Below, in pieces: positions 16,076 to 23,471 of a DNA stretch of 43,784 bases. Numbering within the stretch: the first letter of the stretch is position 1; each line of letters starts with the position of its first letter. The notes under the pieces are model-generated. The model saw only the letters and a list, made by a program, of their open reading frames with translations. It had not been told where the DNA came from and made no database searches. The DNA lies in assembly GCA_029884165.1 (NCBI GenBank), contig JAOUIH010000024.1:1-43784 (forward strand). The letters are read 5' to 3'. This DNA comes from Gammaproteobacteria bacterium (GTDB taxonomy: Bacteria; Pseudomonadota; Gammaproteobacteria; Steroidobacterales; Woeseiaceae). A program made the translations under genes and the position numbers.

Positions 16076-16966
16076 TTGGTGAGCTTCCGAAACATCCTCG
16101 ACCTCGTAATCCTGAGCGCCGTGTGGGGCGCATCGTTCCTGTTCATGCGGGTCGCGACTCCGGAATTCGGCGCGATTGCGCTGATGGAATTGCGGGTAAG
16201 CATTGCGTTGGCGTTCCTGTTGCCGTTTTTCGTGGCCCGGTCAGGCCTTGCAGAACTGCGTGTGCACTGGAAGCCGATCTGTTTTGTCGGCGTTTTCACC
16301 ACGGCGATCCCGTTCTGCCTGCTCGCGTGGGCCACCCTGTCGCTGACGGCTGGCTCGGTTTCGATCGTCAACGCAACGACTCCGATATTCGGCGCTCTCG
16401 TCGCCTGGTTGTGGCTCGATGAAAAGCTGGCCACGCGGCAGGTCGTCGGACTGCTGCTCGGCTTCGCCGGCGTCGTCGTACTCCTCGGCGACCGGGTCGG
16501 CGAAACGGGCAGCGCTGCCCTGACCGGTGCCTTCACGGCGCTGGGTGCATCCACGCTCTACGGTCTGGGCGCAAACTTCGCTCGACGCTATCTCGACGGC
16601 GTCAGCGCGGTTACGGTTTCGACGGGCAGCATGATCTCGGCCACGGTCCTGCTCCTGCCGGGAGCCCTGCTCACCTGGCCACAGGGCCCGGTTTCCCCTG
16701 AAGCCTGGCTTTCCGTGCTGATCATGGGCGTCGCCAGTACGGGTATCGCCTACCTGCTGTTCTTTCGCCTGCTGAAGAGCGTCGGCCCGGCCCGGGCACT
16801 GACCGTCACTTACCTGGTGCCCCTGTTTGCGATACTGTGGGGCGGCATGTTCCTGGCCGAACCGGTCACGGCCGGCATGCTGGCCGGCGGCACGATCACG
16901 CTGCTCGGGACCTCACTGGCTACCGGCCTGCCGCTCCGGCGGAGCCTCCGGGCCGCTGCGGACTGA
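16076..16966 (+). CDS. EamA/DMT-family transporter
   Basis: A 296-residue inner-membrane protein with about ten hydrophobic helices in two repeated EamA units. The first unit opens LVILSAVWGASFLFMRVATPEFG and includes AWATLSLTAGSVSIVNATTPIF; the second ends with the same kind of segment (LTVTYLVPLFAILWGGMFLAEPV). This is the drug/metabolite transporter superfamily, whose members move amino acids, nucleosides or other small metabolites; the substrate cannot be read here. The start is a TTG at 16076 followed directly by a GTG at 16079, and either could be used. It ends 277 bases before the EF-G paralogue. Confidence 0.88.
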   Translation: MVSFRNILDLVILSAVWGASFLFMRVATPEFGAIALMELRVSIALAFLLPFFVARSGLAELRVHWKPICFVGVFTTAIPFCLLAWATLSLTAGSVSIVNATTPIFGALVAWLWLDEKLATRQVVGLLLGFAGVVVLLGDRVGETGSAALTGAFTALGASTLYGLGANFARRYLDGVSAVTVSTGSMISATVLLLPGALLTWPQGPVSPEAWLSVLIMGVASTGIAYLLFFRLLKSVGPARALTVTYLVPLFAILWGGMFLAEPVTAGMLAGGTITLLGTSLATGLPLRRSLRAAAD

Positions 16967-17051
16967 CGCCGGAAGGCGCCGGGCACCCGGCCCGCGGCCC
17001 GAAAAAATCGGCGTTTTTGACGGAATTCCGGTGGTTTACAGCTTGCGACGC

Positions 17052-17060
17052 TGCTATCAT
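17052..17060 (+). promoter_or_regulatory. Candidate extended -10 promoter of the EF-G paralogue
   Basis: TGCTATCAT is an extended -10 element (TGn then TATCAT). A TTTACA that resembles a -35 box lies 14 bases upstream (17035-17040), closer than ideal, so the extended -10 would carry most of the recognition. Transcription from here would give a leader of about 175 bases before the ATG at 17244. Confidence 0.4.
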
Positions 17061-17243
17061 GCGCGCCCGTCGGCCGGGTCGCTCGTCGAGATATAGAGTG
17101 GCCGCCCGGAATCCGGCAACGAACATATATGCAGTCACCTGTCTCGCAGGGAATCGCGCTGTCTGGCCGAAAAGCCGGACGGGTCTGCGCCCCGGGACGG
17201 CTGGCTGCATTTAGGTATTTACTGACAGAGCTGAAACGCACCC

Positions 17244-19328
17244 ATGACAGACCTTAGCCATTATCGAAACATCGGCATCTTTGCTCACGTCGACGCGGGC
17301 AAGACGACGACGACCGAGCGCATCCTCAAGCTCACCGGCAAGATCCACAAGATCGGCGAGGTTCACGACGGAGCGGCCACGACCGACTTCATGGAACAGG
17401 AGCAGGAGCGCGGCATCACGATCCAGTCGGCGGCCACCAGCTGCCAGTGGAACGGCCATCGCCTCAACATCATCGACACGCCCGGACACGTCGACTTCAC
17501 GATCGAGGTTTACCGCTCGCTGAAGGTACTCGACGGCGGCGTCGGCGTTTTCTGCGGTTCGGGCGGCGTTGAGCCGCAATCAGAGACCAACTGGCGCTAT
17601 GCAAATGAATCCGAGGTGTCGCGAGTCATTTTCGTGAACAAACTGGACCGCATCGGCGCCGACTTCATGCGCGTCGTCAAGCAGGTCAAGGACGTTCTCG
17701 GCGCGCACCCGCTCGTCATGGTCCTGCCGATTGGCGTCGAGGAAAAGTTCAAGGGTGTCGTCGACCTGCTCACCCGCAAGGCGTGGATCTGGGACGACTC
17801 CGGACTGCCTGAGAATTACCAGATCGTCGATCCGCCCGCCGATATGGCCGGCCAGATCGAGGAATGGCGGGAGAAACTTGTCGAAACGGCCGTCGAACAG
17901 GACGATGCGCTGATGGAGCAGTATCTCGAGGGCAACGAGCCCGGCATCGAGGACCTGAAGCGCTGCATCCGCAAGGGCACTGTCGATCTGGCGTTCTTCC
18001 CGACCTACTGCGGATCCGCGTTCAAGAACAAGGGTATCCAGGTGCTGTTGAACGCCGTCGTCGACTACCTGCCGAGCCCGACCGAGGTCAAGCCGCAGCC
18101 GGAGGTCGACCTTGAAGGCAACGAGACCGGCGGTTTCGCGATCGTCGATCCGAACAAGCCGCTGCGCGCGTTGGCATTCAAGATCATGGACGACCGCTAT
18201 GGCGCACTGACGTTCACGCGCATTTACTCCGGCCGCATCAAGAAGGGTGACACGGTACTGAATACCTTCACCGGCAAAACTGAACGCATCGGCCGCATCG
18301 TCGAGATGCATGCCGACGCCCGGCAGGAGCTGGACACCGCCCAGGCCGGCGACATCGTCGCCCTGCTCGGCATGAAGAACACGCGCACCGGCCACACCTT
18401 GGCCGACGTAGACAAGCCGGCGACGCTGGAGCCGATGGTGTTCCCGGACCCCGTTATCGCGATTGCGATTCGCCCGAAGGACAAGGCGGGCAACGAGAAG
18501 ATGGGTATCGCACTCAACAAGATGGTCCAGGAAGACCCGTCATTCCAGGTCGCCACCGACGAGGAGTCCGGCGAGACCCTGATCAAGGGGATGGGCGAAC
18601 TGCACCTCGACATCAAGGTCGACATCCTGAGGCGCACCCATAAGGTCGAAGTGGAGATGGGCAAGCCGCAGGTTGCCTATCGCGAGACGATCACCAGGGC
18701 CGTGACCGATACCTATATTCACAAGAAGCAGTCGGGCGGCGCCGGCCAGTACGCGAAAATCGAGTACTCGGTCGAGCCTGGTGAGAAAGGCAGCGGTTAC
18801 ACCTTCGAATCCCTGGTCACCGGCGGCAACGTGCCGCGCGAATACTGGGGGGCAATCGAGAAAGCCTTCGGCGGCTGCATGGATGAGGGCACCCTGGCCG
18901 GCTTCCCGTTACTGGACTGCAGCTTCAAGCTGCTCGATGGCGCTTACCACGCGGTCGACTCGTCGGCGCTTGCGTTCGAGATCGCCGCGCGCGCCGCATA
19001 CCGGCAGACGATTCCGAAAGCCGGACCGCAATTGCTGGAGCCGATCATGAAGGTCGACGTCTACACGCCGGACGATCACGTGGGCGACGTCATCGGTGAC
19101 CTGAACCGCCGGCGTGGCATGATCAAGTCGCAGGACACCGGTCCGACGGGCACGCGGGTGCGCGCCGAGGCGCCGCTGGGCGAGATGTTCGGATACATCG
19201 GCGACCTGCGCACGATGACTTCCGGCCGTGGCCAGTTCTCGATGGAGTTCTCGCACTACTCCCCCTGCCCGAACAACATCGCCGAACAGGTGATCAAGGA
19301 AACCAAGGAGCGCAAGGCAGCGCGCTGA
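17244..19328 (+). CDS. Elongation factor G paralogue (EF-G2/FusB type)
   Basis: A 694-residue GTPase with all EF-G domains. The P-loop is AHVDAGKTT (residues 14-22), G3 is DTPGHVDF (from Asp78) and G4 is NKLD (132-135). Domain IV and the C-terminal end ([24 protein letters not shown]) are complete. Features such as [19 protein letters not shown] and NKLDR rather than NKMDR match the second EF-G seen beside FusA in Vibrio and Pseudomonas. It is not in a str operon: there is no rpsL, rpsG or tuf next to it. It probably supports translocation or ribosome recycling under particular conditions, which is inference. It has a long leader and its own terminator, so it is a single-gene transcription unit. 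Confidence 0.92.
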   Translation: MTDLSHYRNIGIFAHVDAGKTTTTERILKLTGKIHKIGEVHDGAATTDFMEQEQERGITIQSAATSCQWNGHRLNIIDTPGHVDFTIEVYRSLKVLDGGVGVFCGSGGVEPQSETNWRYANESEVSRVIFVNKLDRIGADFMRVVKQVKDVLGAHPLVMVLPIGVEEKFKGVVDLLTRKAWIWDDSGLPENYQIVDPPADMAGQIEEWREKLVETAVEQDDALMEQYLEGNEPGIEDLKRCIRKGTVDLAFFPTYCGSAFKNKGIQVLLNAVVDYLPSPTEVKPQPEVDLEGNETGGFAIVDPNKPLRALAFKIMDDRYGALTFTRIYSGRIKKGDTVLNTFTGKTERIGRIVEMHADARQELDTAQAGDIVALLGMKNTRTGHTLADVDKPATLEPMVFPDPVIAIAIRPKDKAGNEKMGIALNKMVQEDPSFQVATDEESGETLIKGMGELHLDIKVDILRRTHKVEVEMGKPQVAYRETITRAVTDTYIHKKQSGGAGQYAKIEYSVEPGEKGSGYTFESLVTGGNVPREYWGAIEKAFGGCMDEGTLAGFPLLDCSFKLLDGAYHAVDSSALAFEIAARAAYRQTIPKAGPQLLEPIMKVDVYTPDDHVGDVIGDLNRRRGMIKSQDTGPTGTRVRAEAPLGEMFGYIGDLRTMTSGRGQFSMEFSHYSPCPNNIAEQVIKETKERKAAR

Positions 19329-19356
19329 CGCAAAGCATGCATTCCTGAAATCGACC

Positions 19357-19385
19357 GAGGCCGGGCATCTGCCCGGCCTTTTTTT
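19357..19385 (+). terminator. Rho-independent terminator of the EF-G paralogue
   Basis: An eight-base perfect stem (GGCCGGGC at 19357-19364 with GCCCGGCC at 19369-19376), a four-base loop ATCT and then nine T residues. It begins 28 bases after the EF-G stop codon. Confidence 0.93.
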
Positions 19386-19476
19386 GTCCGGTGCGCGCTC
19401 GGCTGACCAGTCAGTCCGGTCCTGGCGACGCCCCGGCTATACTGGCGCTCCTGCCGATCCGGGAAATAGCCGGTTC

Positions 19477-20118
19477 CTAGTGGACCAGGCGGTCTATCCG
19501 GAGTTGCCTCACGACCGCGTCGGACTCTGCCGCAATCGCCTCGTGCAGGCTGGCCTTGTCGAAGCACGTCGACTGTATCGTCCAGATACGGGCATGGTCG
19601 ATCGTGTCATACAGGTTGCTGATGACGACAACGGTGTGGGCGGCCGCGACGCTATCCGGCTCCTTCAGAATCTCGTGGTCATACAGGAAATAGTCGACCG
19701 GGTCGCCGCCGCGGCACTCGAACTTCAGTTCGCTGCGACCTTCCTCTATCCCGTAACTACTTTCGACGCTGACGACATGAGAGACCAGTATGGCATCCGA
19801 ACCCGCAGCGGCCGCGGCGCGATTTAGGTCTTCCTGAAGCATGCCTTCGGATTGCCCCGGCAGGGTTCGATGACTCGGATCGGCCGCTATGCCGACACGC
19901 ATCAGGCCGGCCGCGAGCCTGTGCTCGAAATCCTGGCGCAGGTCCTCGTCCGACGAGATCACGACAACGAACAGGTTCTGGAATACGGCGTCACCAGCAT
20001 CAGGGCTCTCATACAGTTTGACCACCTCTGCCTGTTGGGCGCAGGCGGCGACGGCGCATGCGCCCAGCACTGCCGAGAGGGTTCGCCACGCTCTGTTCAC
20101 CGACCTCATTCCATCCAC
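19477..20118 (-). CDS. Lipoprotein of unknown function
   Basis: A 213-residue protein. The N-terminus (TLSAVLGACAVAAC) is a lipoprotein signal; AVAAC gives a likely modified Cys26. The mature domain starts with VVKLYESPDAGDAVFQNLFVVVISSDEDLRQDFEHRLAAGLMRVGI, then a predicted helix-strand order and a C-terminal helical end (HEAIAAESDAVVRQLRIDRLVH). The pattern of a beta strand followed by an amphipathic helix near the start of the mature part is like DUF4136-type envelope lipoproteins, but the match is weak. Two cysteines (ECRGGD and STCFDK) may pair. It is convergent with the EF-G gene. The start could be 20118 or 20109. Confidence 0.72.
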   Translation of the reverse strand: MDGMRSVNRAWRTLSAVLGACAVAACAQQAEVVKLYESPDAGDAVFQNLFVVVISSDEDLRQDFEHRLAAGLMRVGIAADPSHRTLPGQSEGMLQEDLNRAAAAAGSDAILVSHVVSVESSYGIEEGRSELKFECRGGDPVDYFLYDHEILKEPDSVAAAHTVVVISNLYDTIDHARIWTIQSTCFDKASLHEAIAAESDAVVRQLRIDRLVH

Positions 20119-20248
20119 CCCGATAGGTCAGATGCTACGCGCGGACGCCCGGGACAACATTGGTATTTATGCCTAATTCGGCCGTCGTACGTGCCAATTG
20201 CGAGAAGTACGAATGGAAATAGCGCAGCGCGGTGATCAATATGATCTG

Positions 20249-20277
20249 GCGGGGAATCGGGCGATCCCCGTCCCCGC
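20249..20277 (+). promoter_or_regulatory. Competing hairpins in the leader of the Hsp20 gene
   Basis: GCGGGGA (20249-20255) can pair with TCCCCGC (20271-20277). The same G run can instead pair, with one bulged A, with CGATCCCC (20262-20269). The two structures exclude each other. The element lies 32 bases before the ATG and just before the GAGGAG ribosome site. A role as an RNA thermosensor is possible for a small heat shock gene but there is no ROSE-type motif. Confidence 0.3.
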
Positions 20278-20309
20278 GAGTATTCGGGCCAAGCTGTGAG
20301 GAGACAGCC

Positions 20310-20759
20310 ATGAACCTTGTGAATTGGGCACCCTACCGTGACATGGGAAACTTTTTCGATCGTTACTACAACCTCCTCGGCCGCCCGTCGATCTTCGATG
20401 CGGATGAGGACCTGAAAAGCAAAGACTTCGACTGGCGCCCCAGTGCCGATATCAGCGAAACCAAGTCGCACTACGTGATCAAGGCCCAGCTGCCGGAGGT
20501 CGACAAGAAGGATATCCATGTCGAGGTCGACAAGGGCATCCTGACCATCAGTGGCGAGCGGCGCCATGAAAAGGAGGAGGATTCGGAGACGCAGCATCGG
20601 GTCGAATCGATGTATGGCAAGTTCATCCGGAGCTTCACGCTGCCGGCCGATGCGGACGACTCGCACATCACCGCCAAGACTCGTAACGGCGTGCTGAAGG
20701 TGCGGATCCCGAAGAAGGCCGAGGTCAAGGAAAAGGGCCACGAGATCGCGATCGACTGA
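20310..20759 (+). CDS. Small heat shock protein, Hsp20/IbpA family
   Basis: A 149-residue ATP-independent chaperone. The alpha-crystallin domain covers about residues 45-140, with WRPSADISETKSHYVIKAQLPEVDKKDI at its front and the family signature NGVLKVRIPK near its end. A short tail follows with IAID, close to the I-x-I motif used for oligomer contacts. I place the start at 20310 because GAGGAG sits six bases upstream and the protein then has the usual length; an earlier in-frame start adds a non-conserved stretch. It binds unfolding proteins during heat or other stress. No good sigma-32 promoter was found upstream; only a TATGAT at 20240 resembles a -10 box. Confidence 0.93.
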   Translation: MNLVNWAPYRDMGNFFDRYYNLLGRPSIFDADEDLKSKDFDWRPSADISETKSHYVIKAQLPEVDKKDIHVEVDKGILTISGERRHEKEEDSETQHRVESMYGKFIRSFTLPADADDSHITAKTRNGVLKVRIPKKAEVKEKGHEIAID

Positions 20760-20784
20760 TCGCAGTCTTCGAGGAGTCTCGGAC

Positions 20785-20816
20785 GCGCAGGGTCCCGGTC
20801 GTACGGGACCCTGCGC
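20785..20816. terminator. Strong hairpin between convergent Hsp20 and antiporter genes
   Basis: A perfect 13-base inverted repeat (GCGCAGGGTCCCG and its complement) around the six-base loop GTCGTA. It lies 25 bases after the Hsp20 stop and 18 bases past the end of the antiporter gene. Neither strand has a T run, so it may act as an mRNA 3' end stabiliser or as a weak bidirectional terminator. Confidence 0.5.
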
Positions 20817-20834
20817 CGGCGGATGCGCCTCGCG

Positions 20835-22010
20835 TCAGAACTTCTGCGTCGCCCGCCTGACTACGAGGCGGGTCAGTATCGGCGAGCCGAGTTCGAGCAG
20901 CACCGTCGAGGCCAGCACCGTCGTCAGGATGGCGTCAGCGAACTGCGGCATCGTCTGGGCTGCCATCAGCGCCATTCCCAGTGCGACCCCCGCCTGCGGC
21001 ATCAGGGCCAGCCCCATCCAGTTCCTCGTCAGGTGATCCAGCGACAATACGCCGGCCGCCGCATAAATCCCGAGCCAGCTGCCGGCTGCGCGTGCCACGA
21101 CGTACAGGAGCACCAGTACGCCGACCGATTCCAGTGCGTGCACGTCGAGTGATGCGCCCGCCAGCATGAAGAACAGGATGATGAACGGCCATTCGACGCG
21201 TTCGACGGCATTAAACGGCCGCCGCTGGCTCCTTGCGATGCTGGTCACCGTGCTGCCCATCGCTATCGACGCGAGTATCGGCGACAGGTCCAGCATGATT
21301 GACGCTCCGGCACACACGAACACGAAGCCGAAAGCCATCGCCTGGATCAGTTCGGCAGCGCGCGGCTCGGCGCCGAACCGAACGGACAGGAAAGCCATCG
21401 GCACCCCAAGACCGGCGCCGACCAGCAAGCTGCCACCGACCTCCGACAGGCCGTCCACGAGTATCGAAGCCGCCCCACCCTCGCCGCTGAGGCCCAAGGC
21501 AGCAGCCAGCAGGAGAGCGAAAGCAATCAGGCCCAGCGCATCGTCGACCGCCACGATGTCGAGCAGGGTTTCGACGAAGCTGCCGGTGGCGCCCGATTCC
21601 CGGACGACGTCGAATGTCGCTGCCGGGGCGGTAGCAGTCGAGATGCCGGCGAGCATCAGGGCGAGCGCCAGAGGGTAGCCGAGCAGAACCAGTGCAAACA
21701 GGACCAGGATCGCAGAAGCCAAGACCTTGCTGGTAGCGAGGGCTATGACCTTCTTGCCGCGCTTTTTGAAGGCGGTCGGCGACAGCTGGTGGCCGAGCAG
21801 AAAACCAACCATCGAGAGCGCGCAGTCCGTGAGGACCGGGAACCAGGTCGATACCATATCCGCCGGAATCAGGTTGATTCCCACAGGACCAACCAGCAGG
21901 CCGGCAATGACCAGCAGCGTTACGCGGGGCAGGCCGATATGGATAGCGAGGAGATCGGCGATAACGCCGAACAGGAACAGAAGCCCGAGAATCAGCAAAG
22001 TCATACGCAC
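20835..22010 (-). CDS. Cation:proton antiporter (CPA family, KefB/NhaS-like), no TrkA domain
   Basis: A 391-residue membrane protein with about 11-12 helices. It begins MTLLILGLLFLFGVIADLLA and includes the acidic pair VAVDDALGLIAF (Asp156, Asp157), placed in the discontinuous helix that carries cations in this superfamily. Other family stretches are GISTATAPAATFDVV and FFMLAGASLDVHAL. There is no cytoplasmic TrkA-N or KefC-type tail, unlike Kef potassium channels, so it is a plain antiporter for sodium or potassium against protons. The specific ion is not decided. It is convergent with the Hsp20 gene and stands alone on the minus strand, 87 bases after the start-side end of the SDR gene's 3' end. 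Confidence 0.87.
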   Translation of the reverse strand: MRMTLLILGLLFLFGVIADLLAIHIGLPRVTLLVIAGLLVGPVGINLIPADMVSTWFPVLTDCALSMVGFLLGHQLSPTAFKKRGKKVIALATSKVLASAILVLFALVLLGYPLALALMLAGISTATAPAATFDVVRESGATGSFVETLLDIVAVDDALGLIAFALLLAAALGLSGEGGAASILVDGLSEVGGSLLVGAGLGVPMAFLSVRFGAEPRAAELIQAMAFGFVFVCAGASIMLDLSPILASIAMGSTVTSIARSQRRPFNAVERVEWPFIILFFMLAGASLDVHALESVGVLVLLYVVARAAGSWLGIYAAAGVLSLDHLTRNWMGLALMPQAGVALGMALMAAQTMPQFADAILTTVLASTVLLELGSPILTRLVVRRATQKF

Positions 22011-22097
22011 ATGATAGCCGCATCCCCGGAGAGCTTGCTCTGTTCCCGGTCAATACGCCCGGCCGCCTGCCGGGATGAGGTCGCGGCCCTTTCCGAC

Positions 22098-23075
22098 TCA
22101 GCGGCGGCTTTCGGCAAGCAATTCGTCGAGCATTGCTATCAGCTGTTCCCTGCTCAGGGTATACCGGTGCCCCTCGTTGAAACGAACGACTTCCTCGAGC
22201 GCTTTACGAATGGTGTAGTCGGCCTGCCGCTGTACCGGCACCACCATGTAGTGCTCTTTCGGCGCTTCGCTCGACAGGGCGTCGAATACCGCTTCGGCGA
22301 CGTCGTCCGGCGGCGGGCTGTTTTCCGTGGGCTCATTGTAATCAGCCATGCCGGCAATCATGCGCTCCATGTTGTCGGCAAAAATCGATTTTGACGGATC
22401 GTAACCGCGCTCCTCCAGGCGCTGCAGCACGTTGCGACCGATGTCGGTGCTGTAATTGCCGGGTTCGACACCGATGACCTTCACATCGAAATGTCCCAGT
22501 TCGCGCGCCAACGAATCCGTGTAAGCCTCGACCGCATGCTTGCTCATGCTATAGGCACCATACAGTTCCCCGGACAGCACGCCGGAGATCGAGCTGATAT
22601 TGACGATGCGGCCCCTGGACTCCATCAGCAAGGGCGCAAACGCCTTGCTGATGCGGAACGGTCCGTAAACGTTGACGTCGAACTGGAAATCCAGGTCGGT
22701 CTCATCCAGCTCGATCAGCGGCGCCAGTACGGCAACCCCGGCATTGTTGACCACGCCAAACAGACCGCGGCCTTCAGCCCGTATCCGCTCGACGGCGGCG
22801 TCGATTTCGTCCTGCACGGTCACGTCGAGTCGCACTGCTGCCACGTTGTCGATTGCGTCGAGCGCGTCGAGGTCTTCCTGCTTACGTGCACCGGCATAAA
22901 CGTAGAAGCCTCGCTCGGCCAGCAACTCCGTCGTACGGCGGCCGATCCCCGAACTCGCGCCGGTCACTAGCACCGCCCGTGCCGCACTGCCCGGTTCCTC
23001 GGCTTGTGTGTTGGCTGACCCGAATCCGAATAGTGCAGCAAGCACTGCCGCTCCCAGCAATTGCGACCATCTCAT
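22098..23075 (-). CDS. SDR-family oxidoreductase with an export signal
   Basis: A 325-residue classical short-chain dehydrogenase. The nucleotide-binding TGASSGIG is at residues 38-45, NNAG at 110-113, the catalytic Ser in NISSISG near 164 and the YxxxK pair at Tyr175 and Lys179. The first 25 residues (MRWSQLLGAAVLAALFGFGSANTQA) form a typical signal peptide ending at an A-x-A-like cut site. Cytoplasmic SDRs start right at the nucleotide-binding strand. The family oxidises or reduces alcohols and ketones using NAD(P)H; that cofactor is scarce in the periplasm, so export raises a question. The sequence could also be an inner-membrane anchor with the enzyme facing inward. The substrate is unknown. 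Confidence 0.87.
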   Translation of the reverse strand: MRWSQLLGAAVLAALFGFGSANTQAEEPGSAARAVLVTGASSGIGRRTTELLAERGFYVYAGARKQEDLDALDAIDNVAAVRLDVTVQDEIDAAVERIRAEGRGLFGVVNNAGVAVLAPLIELDETDLDFQFDVNVYGPFRISKAFAPLLMESRGRIVNISSISGVLSGELYGAYSMSKHAVEAYTDSLARELGHFDVKVIGVEPGNYSTDIGRNVLQRLEERGYDPSKSIFADNMERMIAGMADYNEPTENSPPPDDVAEAVFDALSSEAPKEHYMVVPVQRQADYTIRKALEEVVRFNEGHRYTLSREQLIAMLDELLAESRR

Positions 23076-23200
23076 GAGCTGTTTCCTCGACCGGAAAGCA
23101 CGGGAGTCTACCGGTCACGAGTCCTGCCCGGAACGCTTATGCCGAAACGCGATAATCAAGGCCGCACTCGCGGAGCAGCAGCCAGGGGGGCGCGGCGCGC

Positions 23201-23293
23201 TCAACCGGCGGGCGGCGTCGGGATCAGGCTGGCAGCCAGCAGCAGCAGGAAAAAGGCTGCAAACAGCCCGTTCAGGAGTTCCTTGCGCGACAT
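23201..23293 (-). CDS. Possible 30-residue single-helix membrane peptide
   Basis: A short reading frame with a strong GGAGG seven bases before its ATG. The peptide starts MSRKELLNGLFAAFFLLLLA and ends SLIPTPPAG: a positively charged N-terminus, one hydrophobic helix of about 17 residues, and a proline-rich end. This is the look of small inner-membrane proteins, which often bind larger membrane complexes. It lies between the RND pump gene (178 bases upstream) and the SDR gene on the same strand. No family is recognised. The frame could be chance; the ribosome site and the composition are the only evidence. Confidence 0.42.
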   Translation of the reverse strand: MSRKELLNGLFAAFFLLLLAASLIPTPPAG

Positions 23294-23471
23294 GCTCGCA
23301 CCTCCACCTGGATCGACGCGGCGCCACAGGCCGCGGTCTGCCCTGCGGTCCCGCCGGGTTCGCAGCCGGCGACCGTCTACTCCAAGTGTAGTACCTGCCG
23401 ATGAATCCGCCAGCCAGGGGAAAAACAGGCCGTTTGCTTCGCCTCGCGCTCGCGTGCCCGGTCGCGCGCAA

